Source of the DNA: Miniimonas arenae
GTDB lineage: Bacteria > Actinomycetota > Actinomycetes > Actinomycetales > Beutenbergiaceae
Direction: 5' to 3'
Assembly (NCBI RefSeq): GCF_006351005.1
Contig: NZ_VENP01000010.1
Span: 16,321-80,320 of the forward strand
Length of the DNA stretch: 64,000 nt
Positions 10,523 to 25,203 of this stretch are shown here, piece by piece. Every line of letters begins with the position of its first letter. Position 1 is the first letter of the stretch. Position numbers and translations under genes: made by a program. The notes beneath the pieces are model-generated. The model was not told the origin of the DNA and did no database searches. It was given only the letters and a program-made list of their open reading frames with translations.

Positions 10523-11520
10523 GCCGCGACCCACGCCTCCTGCGCGGCGCGGCGGCGGCCGCCCTCGGGGCCGTCCTGCTCGCGGGTTGTGCGCCCGAGC
10601 CGGTGCCGACCTTCACGCCGCCCGCGGTCCCCGAGTTCGCGCCGCCGTCGGTGTCGGAGAGCCGCGCCCAGGACATCCTCGACCAGGTCGGCGACGTCAT
10701 CGAGGTGGCCGACGCCTCCGCGAACGCCGACGAGCTCGCACCGCGCGTGGTGGCCCCGGCGTCCGACATCCGGCGCGCCCAGTACCAGCTGCAGAGCGCC
10801 ACGGGCGGCACCGAGGTCCCGCAGAAGCTGTGGACGGACTCCGACATCACGGTCATCACCGCCACGGACTCGTGGCCGCGGGAGATCCTCGCGGTGACGA
10901 ACCCGACCGAGGGCACCACGGCGCGCCTGTACCTCGGCCTGGTCCAGCAGAGCCCGCGCGACCAGTACAAGCTCGTCGCCTGGTCGCGTCTGCTGCCGGG
11001 GGTCACGACGCCCACGTTCGCGTCCGCCGACATCGGCAGCGCCCCCGTGACCGCCGACCAGACCGGCCTGCTCATGACGCCGACCGACGCCGTCGCCCAC
11101 CTCGCGGACACGATCGCCAACCCGCAGGGGCAGTACGCGGGGGAGTTCCCCGCCGACCCCTACCGCACGTTCTTCGCCGACGAGATCGCGCGGCTGACCT
11201 CCGACGTAGCGGCCGCAGGCTCGGTGACGACGACGTCCACGCCGGGGTCCGTGGTGCTCGGCATCGGCACCGCCGATGGCGGGGCCCTCGTGATGGCCTC
11301 GGTGGACACGGTCGTCACCTTCCGCAAGACGGTCGAGGGCTCCACGCTGACGCTGGGCAGCCTCTACGCAGCCCTCGGCGGCACCGAGGAGGTCACGGCC
11401 GCGGCGAACGCGACCTACTCGCAGATGGTCACCCTGTACATCCCGCCGGCGGGATCGAGCGCGCAGATGCAGCTGCTCGGCGCCGACCGCGTCCTGTCCA
11501 AGGTCGAGCGCGTCGACTGA
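10519..11520 (+). CDS. Secreted lipoprotein of unknown function
   Basis: 333 residues with a textbook lipoprotein signal: basic start (RDPRLLRG), hydrophobic AAAAALGAVLLAG and lipobox LLAGC with Cys at residue 24, followed by a Pro-rich linker. The rest is soluble and has no recognisable catalytic motif. It would be anchored to the outer face of the membrane. Coupled by ATGA to the preceding membrane protein and 60 bases ahead of the thioredoxin-fold protein. Confidence 0.82.
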   Translation: MSRDPRLLRGAAAAALGAVLLAGCAPEPVPTFTPPAVPEFAPPSVSESRAQDILDQVGDVIEVADASANADELAPRVVAPASDIRRAQYQLQSATGGTEVPQKLWTDSDITVITATDSWPREILAVTNPTEGTTARLYLGLVQQSPRDQYKLVAWSRLLPGVTTPTFASADIGSAPVTADQTGLLMTPTDAVAHLADTIANPQGQYAGEFPADPYRTFFADEIARLTSDVAAAGSVTTTSTPGSVVLGIGTADGGALVMASVDTVVTFRKTVEGSTLTLGSLYAALGGTEEVTAAANATYSQMVTLYIPPAGSSAQMQLLGADRVLSKVERVD

Positions 11521-11580
11521 CCGCCCGCCCGTCCCGACCCCGCGCCGGCGCACGTCCGGCTCACCCTTCCGAGGAGCACC

Positions 11581-12525
11581 ATGAGTCAGCCCCGCTTCGA
11601 CCCCCGGGGTGCCGTCGACCTGTCGATGCTGCAGAAGCCGACCGCTGCCCAGGCGCAGGCGGCCGCCGCCTCCGCCAAGGCGGCCGCGGCCGCGCCGCCC
11701 GGCGTCATCGTCGACCTCACGCCGGAGAACTTCCAGCAGGTGGTCGAGGGGTCCGCCACCGTCCCGCTCATCGTCGCGATCGGGGCGAGCCGGTCCGCGA
11801 CCGGCGAGAAGCTGACGCCGACGCTGGAGAAGGCGGCGATCGCCTACCGGGGCCGGTTCGTCCTCGCCCGGGTCGACGCCGACGCCCAGCCGCAGATCGC
11901 CCAGGTGTTCGGCGTGCAGGGCGTGCCGTGCGCGCTCGCCGTGATCCAGGGTCAGCCGCTGCCCCTCTTCCAGGGCTCGCCGAGCCCCGAGCAGGTCGCG
12001 CAGGTGCTCGAGCAGGTGCTCGAGGCCGCCGCCCAGGCCGGCGTGACGGGGACCGTCGCGGGTGCCGACGCCGAGCCCGACGCCGAGCCCGAGCCCGAGC
12101 CCGAGGTCCCGCCGCTGCACGCCGCGGCGTACGAGGCCATCGAACGCGGCGACTGGGCCGCGGCGACCGCCGCCTACCAGCAGGCGCTCAACGAGAACCC
12201 CGGCGACCTCGACGCCAAGGCGGGGCTCGGCCAGGTCGTCCTGATGGAGCGGCTCGACGGCGTGACCGACCCGGTCGCCGACCTCCAGGCCGCCGACGCG
12301 GCCGGTCCCACGGCGGTGGAGGCGCAGCTGCTCGCGGCGGACATCGAGATGGCCGCGGGCCGGGTGAGCGCCGCGTTCGCGCGCCTCGTCGCCGTCGTGC
12401 GGGCGACGTCCGGACCCGAGCGCGAGACCGCCCGCAAGCGGCTCGTCTCGCTCTTCGAGCTCGTCGACCCCAACGCCGAGGAGCTCAAGGTCGCCCGGCG
12501 CAACCTCGCGCTCGCGCTGTTCTGA
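11581..12525 (+). CDS. Thioredoxin-fold/TPR protein, CnoX (YbbN)-like, no CXXC
   Basis: 314 residues. Residues about 40-145 follow a thioredoxin fold (VIVDLTPENFQQVVEGS, then FVLARVDADAQPQIAQVFGVQGVPCALAVIQG) and residues about 180-314 form helical tetratricopeptide-like repeats, as in CnoX/YbbN chaperedoxins. Where thioredoxins carry WCGPC this protein has ASRSATGEKL, so it cannot do dithiol chemistry; the family is known to include redox-dead chaperone holdases. An Ala-rich N-terminal extension precedes the fold, and Glu-Pro repeats (near 12065-12110) link the two parts. Start ATG 11581 has GAGGAG six bases upstream. Confidence 0.85.
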   Translation: MSQPRFDPRGAVDLSMLQKPTAAQAQAAAASAKAAAAAPPGVIVDLTPENFQQVVEGSATVPLIVAIGASRSATGEKLTPTLEKAAIAYRGRFVLARVDADAQPQIAQVFGVQGVPCALAVIQGQPLPLFQGSPSPEQVAQVLEQVLEAAAQAGVTGTVAGADAEPDAEPEPEPEVPPLHAAAYEAIERGDWAAATAAYQQALNENPGDLDAKAGLGQVVLMERLDGVTDPVADLQAADAAGPTAVEAQLLAADIEMAAGRVSAAFARLVAVVRATSGPERETARKRLVSLFELVDPNAEELKVARRNLALALF

Positions 12526-12566
12526 GTCGCGCCCCCTCGCGAGGCGCCCGACGGCGAAGGCGCGGT

Positions 12567-12598
12567 GTGCGCGACGGCGAGCGTTCGCCGTCGCGCAC
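12567..12598. terminator. Perfect hairpin between convergent genes
   Basis: 14-base arms (12567-12580 and 12585-12598, GTGCGCGACGGCGA and its complement) around a GCGT loop. No T tract, as is common in actinobacteria. It can serve both the CnoX-like gene and glgB. Confidence 0.75.
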
Positions 12599-12628
12599 CA
12601 CGTGCGGGCCGCAGCGCGACCCGCACGC

Positions 12629-18112
<5,484 letters not shown>

Positions 18113-18116
<4 letters not shown>

Positions 18117-20173
18117 TCGCCCACCGCCAGGACGTGGGCGACGGCGAACCGCGGGTCCAGCCGGACGTAGTTCTCCGTGCCCCACTCCCAGCGGGCCCCG
18201 GTGATCTCGTCGCGCACCGTGAACCGGGTCCCCCCGTTGGGGTGGGGCAGGCCGAGCGCGCCGAGGTCGAGGTGCACCACGCCCTCGCGGGTGGTGAACG
18301 GGTCGAGCGTGACGACCACGACGACGGTGTCGGCGCGGCCGGTCGGGCTGTGCTCGGCCGCGAGGTGGCGCGAGAACACGACCGTCGCGGGGTCGGAGGA
18401 CGAGTGCACCGTGAGGTTGCGCAGCTGCTGCAGCGCGGGGTGCCGGCGTCGCACGTCGTTGAGGATGCCCAGCAGGCGCGCGATGCCGAGGTCGTCCGCG
18501 CGCGACCAGTCGCGGGAGACGTACTGGAACTTCTCGTTGTCGATCTGCTCCTCCACGCCGGGGCGCGGGACGTTCTCCACGAGCTCGTAGCCGGAGTAGA
18601 TGCCGTACGTCGGCGCGCCGAGCGCGGCCAGGACGGCGCGGATCGCGAAGGCGGCGACCCCGCCCTGCTGCATGTACGGCGTGAGGATGTCGTGCGTGGT
18701 GGGCCAGAAGCTCGGCCGCAGCACGGCGCCGGAGTCGCCGGAGACCTCGGCCAGGTACTCCTCGATCTCGGGCTTGGTGGTGCGCCACGTGAAGTACGTG
18801 TAGCTCTGGTGGAACCCGATCGCCGCCAGCGTGCGCATCATCGCGGGGCGCGTGAACGCCTCGGACAGGAACAGCACCTCGGGGTGGGCGTCGTGGATCT
18901 CCCCGAGCAGGCGCTCCCAGAAGTCCAGCGGCTTGGTGTGCGGGTTGTCCACCCGGAACGCGGTGACCCCGTGCTCGATCCAGAGCTCGAGCATGTCGCG
19001 GATCGCCGCGTAGATGCCCTCGGGGTCGTTGTCGAAGTTGAGCGGGTAGATGTCCTGGTACTTCTTCGGCGGGTTCTCCGCGTACGCGATGGTCCCGTCG
19101 GCGCGCGTGGTGAACCACTCGGGGTGCTCGGTGACCCACGGGTGGTCGGGGGAGGCCTGCAGCGCGATGTCGATCGCGACCTCGAGGTCCAGCTCGCGCG
19201 CCCGGGCGACGAACGCGTCGAAGTCGTCGAAGGTGCCCAGGTCCGGGTGGATCGCGTCGTGGCCGCCCTCGGCCGAGCCGATCCCGTAGGGGGACCCGGG
19301 CTCGCCCGGCTGGGCGACGAGCGTGTTGTTGCTCCCCTTGCGGTTCGTCGTGCCGATGGGGTGGATCGGCGTGAGGTAGACGACGTCGAACCCCATCTCG
19401 GCGACCCGGGCCAACCCGTCCGCGGCGGTGCGCAGGGTGCCCGAGCGCCACGCGCCGGTCTCGGGGTCCTGCCACGCGCCGGTCGAGCGGGGGAACAGCT
19501 CGTACCAGGAGCCGAACAGCGCGCGCGTGCGGTGCACCCGCAGCGGGTAGTCGGCACTCGGCGAGACGGCGTCGCGCAGGGGGTGACGGTCCAGCACACG
19601 GGTCACCGCGCTCGACCGGCCCGCGCCGAGGCGGTGCAGCGGCGGCCGGTCGGTGTCGCGCAGCGCCGCCGCGGCGTCGCGCAGGACCTGCGCGTCGGCG
19701 GCGGGTGCGCCGTCGGTGATCGCCGCCGCGGCCCGGTCGAGCACGAGGGCACCCTCGGCGAGCATGAGCTCGACGTCGATCCCGGCCGGCACCTTGATGT
19801 CGGCGTCGTGCGCCCACGTGCCGTACGGGTCCGACCACCCCTCGACCCGGAAGGTCCAGTCGCCCGTGGCGTCCGGCACCACGACGCCGCGGTAGTCGTC
19901 CAGGCCCCTGTTCACGCACGTCATGCGCTCGCGGCTGTGCACCGTGCCGTCGGGGCGGACGAGGACGACCGAGGCGGCGACGGCGTCGTGCCCCTCGCGG
20001 AACACGGTGGCGCGCAGCGGGACGACCTCGCCGACCACCGCCTTGGTGGGCCATCGCCCGTTCTCGACCGTCGGACCCACGTCGATCACGGGGATCCGAC
20101 CGATCGGGGTGTGCGGCGTGGGGCGAGGGGCTGGCGTCGACGTCACACCACCGAACCTAGTGGGGTTCGTCAC
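18113..20173 (-). CDS. glgE: Maltose-1-phosphate maltosyltransferase
   Basis: 686 residues. GlgE transfers maltosyl units from maltose-1-phosphate to a growing alpha-1,4-glucan. Visible are the N-terminal beta-sandwich domain ([19 protein letters not shown]), [42 protein letters not shown], nucleophile region [14 protein letters not shown], acid region [10 protein letters not shown] and [12 protein letters not shown]. Length fits the family. GTG 20173 begins the gene; an in-frame GTG ten codons on is possible. It is first in the glucan operon and divergent from phosphofructokinase, so the 155 bases between probably hold both promoters. Confidence 0.95.
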
Positions 20174-20328
20174 CGCACCGGGAGAGGGCGCACGTCACGA
20201 CACGGAAACAGACCTCGGGCAGACTGCGCGTGGCCGTCCGCCCGGGCGGCCACGTCCGGCACCCTCGGGTGGCGGCGCGCGCCCGGCGCCGCCGCCGCTC
20301 GCGCGGTGCGGCGCGACAGGAGGCGGCG

Positions 20329-21453
20329 ATGGGCACCAAGCGGGTCGGCATCCTCACGGCGGGCGGGGACAGTCCCGCGCTCAACGCCACCATCCGCGGG
20401 TTCGGCAAGACCGCGATCGGCGAGTACGGCATGGAGCTCGTCGGGTTCCGCGACGGCGTGACGGGCCTCGTGGAGGACCGGTACGAGCCGCTGGACGGCC
20501 GAGCGCTGTCCGGCATCCTCACGGTCGGCGGCACCATCCTGGGGACCTCGCGGGACAAGGTGCACAAGTTCCCCACCCCCGACGGCCCGGTCGACATGGT
20601 GCCGACCGTGGTGGAGAACTACGAGCGGGCCGGCCTGGACGCGCTCATCATGCTCGGCGGCGGCGGCACCGCGAAGAACGCCATGCGTCTGGCGAACGCC
20701 GGCCTGCGCGTCATCCACCTGCCGAAGACGATCGACAACGACATCGCGCTCACCGACACGACGTTCGGCTTCGCGACGGCGCTCGAGATCGCGACCGAGG
20801 CGATCGACCGCGTGCACTCGACGGCGCACAGCCACCACCGCATCATCCTCACCGAGATCATGGGGCACCGCGCGGGCTGGCTCACGCTCGGCGCCGGCAT
20901 CGCGGGAGGGGCGGACATCATCCTCATCCCGGAGATCCCGTACACCGTGGAGTCGGTCGCGCAGACCATTCGCGCCCGCACCGCACGGGGCTCGACGTTC
21001 TCCGTCGTCGCGGTGGCCGAGGGCGCGCGCGACGTCGCCGACACCGCCGACTACCAGGCCGCGCAGCTGCTCGTGAAGAACGCTCGGACCCCGGAGGCCC
21101 AGCGTGCGGCGCGCGCGCACCTGCGCCACGTCGAGGACTCCCAGCGCGAGCACACGTTCACCCTCGCGCGCGAGCTCGAGGCGGCCACCGGGCTCGAGGC
21201 GCGCGTGACGATCCTGGGCTACGTGCAGCGCGGGGGCTCGCCGTCGGCGGCGGACCGGATCCTGGCCACGCGGCTCGGCGCGGCCGCCGCGGACCTCGTG
21301 GCCGCGGGGGAGTCGGGGTACATGGTGGCCGCGCGCGGCGAGGGCACCGAGCCGGTCCCGCTCGCCGACGTGGCCGGCAAGGTCAAGCTCGTCCCGCTGG
21401 AGCACGACTGGGTCACGGCCGCGCGCAAGGTGGGCACGGGGCTCGGGGACTGA
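20329..21453 (+). CDS. 6-phosphofructokinase, group III-like, divergent nucleotide loop
   Basis: 374 residues, ATG 20329 with AGGAGG four bases upstream. It phosphorylates fructose-6-phosphate in glycolysis. The core TIDND (catalytic Asp), [16 protein letters not shown] and [14 protein letters not shown] is present. Two loops deviate: [13 protein letters not shown] replaces the usual GGDCPGLNAVIRG, and residues 110-114 are GGGGT, where E. coli PfkA has GGDGS and actinobacterial enzymes commonly GGEGT or GGEDT. Gly at the fourth-loop position that separates ATP- from PPi-enzymes argues for ATP use, but loss of the acidic residue before it is unusual. PKTIDND has the Lys seen in group III enzymes. 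Phosphoryl donor therefore left open. Confidence 0.88.
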   Translation: MGTKRVGILTAGGDSPALNATIRGFGKTAIGEYGMELVGFRDGVTGLVEDRYEPLDGRALSGILTVGGTILGTSRDKVHKFPTPDGPVDMVPTVVENYERAGLDALIMLGGGGTAKNAMRLANAGLRVIHLPKTIDNDIALTDTTFGFATALEIATEAIDRVHSTAHSHHRIILTEIMGHRAGWLTLGAGIAGGADIILIPEIPYTVESVAQTIRARTARGSTFSVVAVAEGARDVADTADYQAAQLLVKNARTPEAQRAARAHLRHVEDSQREHTFTLARELEAATGLEARVTILGYVQRGGSPSAADRILATRLGAAAADLVAAGESGYMVAARGEGTEPVPLADVAGKVKLVPLEHDWVTAARKVGTGLGD

Positions 21454-21461
21454 CGCGCCAG

Positions 21462-21494
21462 CACCGCGCGGGGCGTCGTCGCCCCGTGCCGGTG
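21462..21494. terminator. GC hairpin after phosphofructokinase
   Basis: GCGCGGGGCG and CGCCCCGTGC flank TCGT, with further pairing through CACCG/CGGTG and one bulge. It lies between convergent genes and can end both transcripts. Confidence 0.55.
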
Positions 21495-21532
21495 AGCGAA
21501 CGGGCCGCCCCGAGTGCGGTCGGGGCAGCTCC

Positions 21533-22744
21533 TCAGGCGGTGGCGTCCGAGCGCGCCGCGCTCGCTGCCGTCGCCGTCGTCGTCGCGCTCGTCGTCGCCG
21601 CGCTCGTCGTCGCCGCGCTCGTCGTCGCCGCGCTCGTCGTCGTCGGGCCCCCGACCAGGCCGAGGTAGTGCGCCCGCACCCGGACCACGCGGCGCAGCTG
21701 CGCGGCGATGTCGTCGACGAGCTCGGTCCGGTACACGGCGTCGACCTGGACGTTGATCGCGTAGTAGAGCCCGTTGAAGGTCGCCAGGGCGAGCGACACC
21801 CGCACGAGCGTCTGGTCCAGGACGAGGTCGGTGCCCAGGAAGGTCACGGGCAGCGACCACGAGCCGCCGGAGACGCCCCACACCTCGCGCAGCTCGGGGG
21901 TGATGGCCAGCAGGCCGACGACGGCGAAGAACACCCCGGTCGCGATGCTCACCACGAGCACCTGGAGCAGCTGGGTGGCGGCGACCATCGCGACGAGGTT
22001 GCGCCGCTGGGGCACGCTGAACGCCGTGGCCTCGGGGGCGACCTCGCCGCGCGCCTCCTCGAGCACGGCGTCCGCCTCGCGCCGCGCGCCGACCCCGGTG
22101 AGCACCACGACGAGCAGCACGAAGAAAGCCGCGAGGGCGACGTCGGCCTGTCCGGAGATGGTGTCGAACACCTGCCACAGCTCGGTGGTGAAGAACAGCA
22201 CGATCGAGAAGACGAGCACGAGCGGCAGCAGCCGCACGAGCCGCCGCAGCGACGTGCCGAGCTGTCCGGCCAGGCGTGCCGTGCCCCAGCCCAGCGTCTG
22301 CAGCAGGCCGAACCCGACGAGGACCCGCAGCGCGAGCAGGATCGCGAGGTTGGCCCCCACCAGGACGAGGGCGGAGCGCCACGACCCGCCCAGCAGCCCG
22401 GCGACCAGACCGGGGACGAGCACGAAGAACGTGAGCTCGGGCGCCCGCACGGACTGCGGCAGGCTCGTGGCGCGGCGCCCGCGCAGCACGTTGAGCAGCG
22501 CGTAGCTCCCGCTCAGCAGCGCGAGGCCGCCGAGCACGGCGAGGGCGTTCTGCCACGGCGACCACCGGCTGCTGATCGACGCCGCCACCTCGAGCACGCC
22601 GACGACGAGCAGGAACGGCGCCGAGCGGCCGAAGACGTCGCGGCCGAGGGAGTGCTCCTCCACCAGCAGCGGCAGGCCCTGGCGCCGGAAGAAGCGTTCG
22701 CACTGCCGACGCGTCAGGGCCGGCTCGCCGTCGGGCAGCGTCAT
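21533..22744 (-). CDS. Multi-pass membrane protein coupled to glgX
   Basis: 403 residues with about seven to nine hydrophobic segments (for example FLLVVGVLEVAASI, LAVLGGLALLSGSYALLNVL, LTFFVLVPGLVAGLLGG, LLPLVLVFSIVLFFTTEL, AALAAFFVLLVVVL-type stretches, ATGVFFAVVGLLAI). The N-terminal 40 residues are soluble. The C-terminus after HYLGLVGG is a Thr/Ser/Ala low-complexity tail from a 15-base repeat. I recognise no transporter or enzyme family. Its ATG overlaps the glgX stop (ATGA), so it is made from the glgX message. Confidence 0.78.
   Translation of the reverse strand: MTLPDGEPALTRRQCERFFRRQGLPLLVEEHSLGRDVFGRSAPFLLVVGVLEVAASISSRWSPWQNALAVLGGLALLSGSYALLNVLRGRRATSLPQSVRAPELTFFVLVPGLVAGLLGGSWRSALVLVGANLAILLALRVLVGFGLLQTLGWGTARLAGQLGTSLRRLVRLLPLVLVFSIVLFFTTELWQVFDTISGQADVALAAFFVLLVVVLTGVGARREADAVLEEARGEVAPEATAFSVPQRRNLVAMVAATQLLQVLVVSIATGVFFAVVGLLAITPELREVWGVSGGSWSLPVTFLGTDLVLDQTLVRVSLALATFNGLYYAINVQVDAVYRTELVDDIAAQLRRVVRVRAHYLGLVGGPTTTSAATTSAATTSAATTSATTTATAASAARSDATA
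21591..21635. repeat. 15-base tandem repeat in the membrane-protein tail
   Basis: Three perfect copies of GTCGTCGCCGCGCTC (plus strand), flanked by a shortened unit on each side. Encodes the Thr-Thr-Ser-Ala-Ala-like tail; unit number could vary without a frame change. Confidence 0.88.
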
Positions 22745-25080
22745 CGTGAGAGGTAGAACCGGATGCTCAGGGGCTCGACCGGGACCACCTCGCCGGCGTC
22801 GGGGTGCAGCGCCCCGGCCACGGCGGCGTCGCGCAGCTCGGCGGGCGTCTCCCACACGGAGTCCCAGACGAGGTCCCAGCCGCGGCCGCGGGCGGGAGCG
22901 AGCGTGACGTCGACCTCGTTGAGCGCCCCGTTGAGCACCAGCAGGAAGTCCCGGGCGCCGGCGATCTCGTGGGCGATGGCGGCGCGCGGGTCGATCGCGG
23001 CGCCTCCCGCCCGGCGCATCTGGAGCACGCGGCGGTAGGGGTTGTGCCAGGCGTGCCCCTCCATGGGGGCGCCGTCCTCGGCGAACCAGGCCAGATCGAT
23101 GAACGGGTCGTTGGACCGGGGGCGTCCGTAGGCGAACCGGGTGGGCCGCAGCGCCGGGTTGGCGCGACGCAGCTCGAGCAGGTAGCGGCTCGTCGCCAGG
23201 AGCTCCTCGCGCCAGGTGTTGAGGTCCCAGCTCACCCACGAGATCTCGGAGTCCTGGCAGTAGGCGTTGTTGTTGCCCTGCTGCGTCCGGCCGAACTCGT
23301 CGCCCGCGGTGATCATCGGCGTGCCCGCGGCCGCGATCATCGTGGCGAGCAGGTTGCGGATCGAGCGACGGCGGATCGGCAGCAGGTCCGAGCCGGGGGC
23401 GCCCGCCTCGATCCGGCCCTCGACACCGTGGTTCCACGAGAGGTTGTTGTCGCTGCCGTCGCGGTTGCTCTCGCCGTTGGCCTCGTTGTGCTTGTGGTCG
23501 TACGCGACGAGGTCGGCCAGCGTGAACCCGTCGTGCGCCGTCACGTAGTTGACGCTCGCCGTCGGGCCGCGGTCGAAGTGGTGGAACATGTCGGCCGACC
23601 CGGACAGCCGGGTCGCGAGGTCGCGCAGGTCGTGCGGCGCCCCCTGGTCGCCGTGCGCGAGCGCGCGGGCGTCGGCGAGCCAGAACCGGCGCGCCGCGTC
23701 GCGGAAGCGGTCGTTCCACTCGTGCAGCGGCGGCGGGAACTGGCCCGTGCGCCATCCCGACGGGCCCACGTCCCACGGCTCGGCGATGAGCTTGACGTCC
23801 CCGACGACTTGGTCGGTCGCCATCGCGACGAGGAAGGGGTGGTCGGGGGTGAACTCTCCGGCGCGCCGGGCGAGCGTCACCGCGAGGTCGAACCGGAACC
23901 CGTCCACGCCGATCTCGCCGACCCAGTGGCGCAGCGAGTCCAGCGTCAGCTTGACGACCTGCTGGCGGCGGAAGTCCAGGGAGTTCCCGGTCCCGGTGAC
24001 GTCGGCGTACCGGGCGGGCGTGCCGCCGTCGTGCAGGTAGTAGCCGGTGTTGTCCAGGCCCCGCAGGCTCAGCAGGGGCCCATCGACGCCGCCCTCGGCC
24101 GTGTGGTTGTAGACGACGTCGAGGATCACCTCGATGCCTGCGTCGTGCAGCGCGTCCACCATCGCCTTGACCTCGGCCTCGACGGCGCCCGGCCCGGCGG
24201 CCCGGGACGCCGCCGTCGCGTAGCGCGGCTCGGGCGCGAAGAACCCGAGCGTGGAGTAGCCCCAGTAGTTCTGCCGACCCTGTGCGGCGATCGCGTGCTC
24301 GGTGAACGAGGCATGGATCGGCAGCAGCTCGAGCGTCGTCACGCCGAGCCGGACGAGGTGCTCGATCACGGCCGGGTGCGCAAGCCCGGCGTAGGTGCCG
24401 CGCAGCTGCTGCGGGATGTCGTACCGCTGCAGCGTGAGGCCGCGCACGTGCGCCTCGTACACGACGGTGTGGGCCCAGGGGGTGCGCGGGCGCCGGTCGA
24501 GGCGGGCCTGCGTGGTCTCGGCGTCCTCGTGGTCCAGCACGACGCCGTGCGCCACGTAGGGCGCGGAGTCGCGGGTGTCCATGGTGGCGACGCCGTGGTG
24601 GGTGGCGCGCACGTCCTGCACGCGGTGCCCGAAGACCTCCGGGACGAGCTCGACCTCGCCGTCGATGCCGCGCGCATACGGGTCGAGCAGGAGCTTGTGC
24701 GGGTTGTGGAACGCACCGGCCGCGGGGTTCCAGTCCCCGTGCACCCGGAACCCGTACCGCTGGCCGGGGCGCACGTCGGGCACGTGCGCGTGCCAGAGGC
24801 CGTGCCGGGCGCGCAGCAGGCCGATCCGCTCCTCGCGCAGCGCCTCGCGCGGACCGTGCAGCAGCACGAGGTCGACGGCGCGGACCTGACCGACCGACAC
24901 CACGACGTCGATGCCGTCGCCCACCGGGTGCGCGCCCAGGCGTGCGAGCGAGCGCGCGGGCGAGGAGGCCAGCGGCGCCGGGTCGAGGATCCGGGCGCCG
25001 GACAGCTCGACGAGCGGGTCGACCAGGCGGTCAGGACCCTCGGGCTCGTCGGGCAGGGAGGCGTGCGGGAGCGCTGTCAT
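22741..25080 (-). CDS. glgX: Glycogen debranching enzyme
   Basis: 779 residues from ATG 25080. GlgX/TreX (GH13_11) cleaves alpha-1,6 branches of limit dextrin. Domains: CBM48-like N-domain (VPDVRPGQRYGFRVHGDW, HNPHKLLLDPYARGIDG), then the barrel with VILDVVYNHTAEG, DGFRFDLAVTLARR (nucleophile Asp), KLIAEPWDVGPSG (acid Glu), VTAHDGFTLADLVAY and ITAGDEFGRTQQGNNNAYCQD. Length is normal for the family. It is divergent from etfB, and a perfect dyad (25118-25129) lies just upstream. With the GlgE operon it gives the cell both synthesis and breakdown of alpha-glucan. A start at 25092 (MCPAM) is also possible. Confidence 0.95.
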   Translation of the reverse strand: MTALPHASLPDEPEGPDRLVDPLVELSGARILDPAPLASSPARSLARLGAHPVGDGIDVVVSVGQVRAVDLVLLHGPREALREERIGLLRARHGLWHAHVPDVRPGQRYGFRVHGDWNPAAGAFHNPHKLLLDPYARGIDGEVELVPEVFGHRVQDVRATHHGVATMDTRDSAPYVAHGVVLDHEDAETTQARLDRRPRTPWAHTVVYEAHVRGLTLQRYDIPQQLRGTYAGLAHPAVIEHLVRLGVTTLELLPIHASFTEHAIAAQGRQNYWGYSTLGFFAPEPRYATAASRAAGPGAVEAEVKAMVDALHDAGIEVILDVVYNHTAEGGVDGPLLSLRGLDNTGYYLHDGGTPARYADVTGTGNSLDFRRQQVVKLTLDSLRHWVGEIGVDGFRFDLAVTLARRAGEFTPDHPFLVAMATDQVVGDVKLIAEPWDVGPSGWRTGQFPPPLHEWNDRFRDAARRFWLADARALAHGDQGAPHDLRDLATRLSGSADMFHHFDRGPTASVNYVTAHDGFTLADLVAYDHKHNEANGESNRDGSDNNLSWNHGVEGRIEAGAPGSDLLPIRRRSIRNLLATMIAAAGTPMITAGDEFGRTQQGNNNAYCQDSEISWVSWDLNTWREELLATSRYLLELRRANPALRPTRFAYGRPRSNDPFIDLAWFAEDGAPMEGHAWHNPYRRVLQMRRAGGAAIDPRAAIAHEIAGARDFLLVLNGALNEVDVTLAPARGRGWDLVWDSVWETPAELRDAAVAGALHPDAGEVVPVEPLSIRFYLSR

Positions 25081-25117
25081 GGCAGGGCACATCCTCGCAC
25101 TCGCGGCTGTGGGCGGC

Positions 25118-25129
25118 GAGAACGTTCTC
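25118..25129. promoter_or_regulatory. Perfect CG-centred palindrome upstream of glgX
   Basis: GAGAACGTTCTC is fully self-complementary and centred on AACGTT, the core typical of LacI-family sites. It lies 38 bases upstream of the glgX start and 74 bases before etfB. Likely an operator for carbon control of glgX; the regulator is not in the window. Confidence 0.45.
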
Positions 25130-25191
25130 CTCGCGCGTCGCGGGCGCGACCGACCCGAGGACGGAACGCCCGAGCACCACGGCGCGCCTGG

Positions 25192-25197
25192 CAGGCT
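25192..25197 (+). promoter_or_regulatory. Possible -10 box for etfB
   Basis: CAGGCT followed by six bases and ATG 25204. The intervening AGGGGG could also be a ribosome site placed too close, so leaderless initiation is only one reading. Confidence 0.3.
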
Positions 25198-25203
25198 AGG
25201 GGG

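Noticed and set aside
11581..12525. Active thioredoxin
   Set aside because: The CXXC motif is absent; only the fold and the helical repeats fit.
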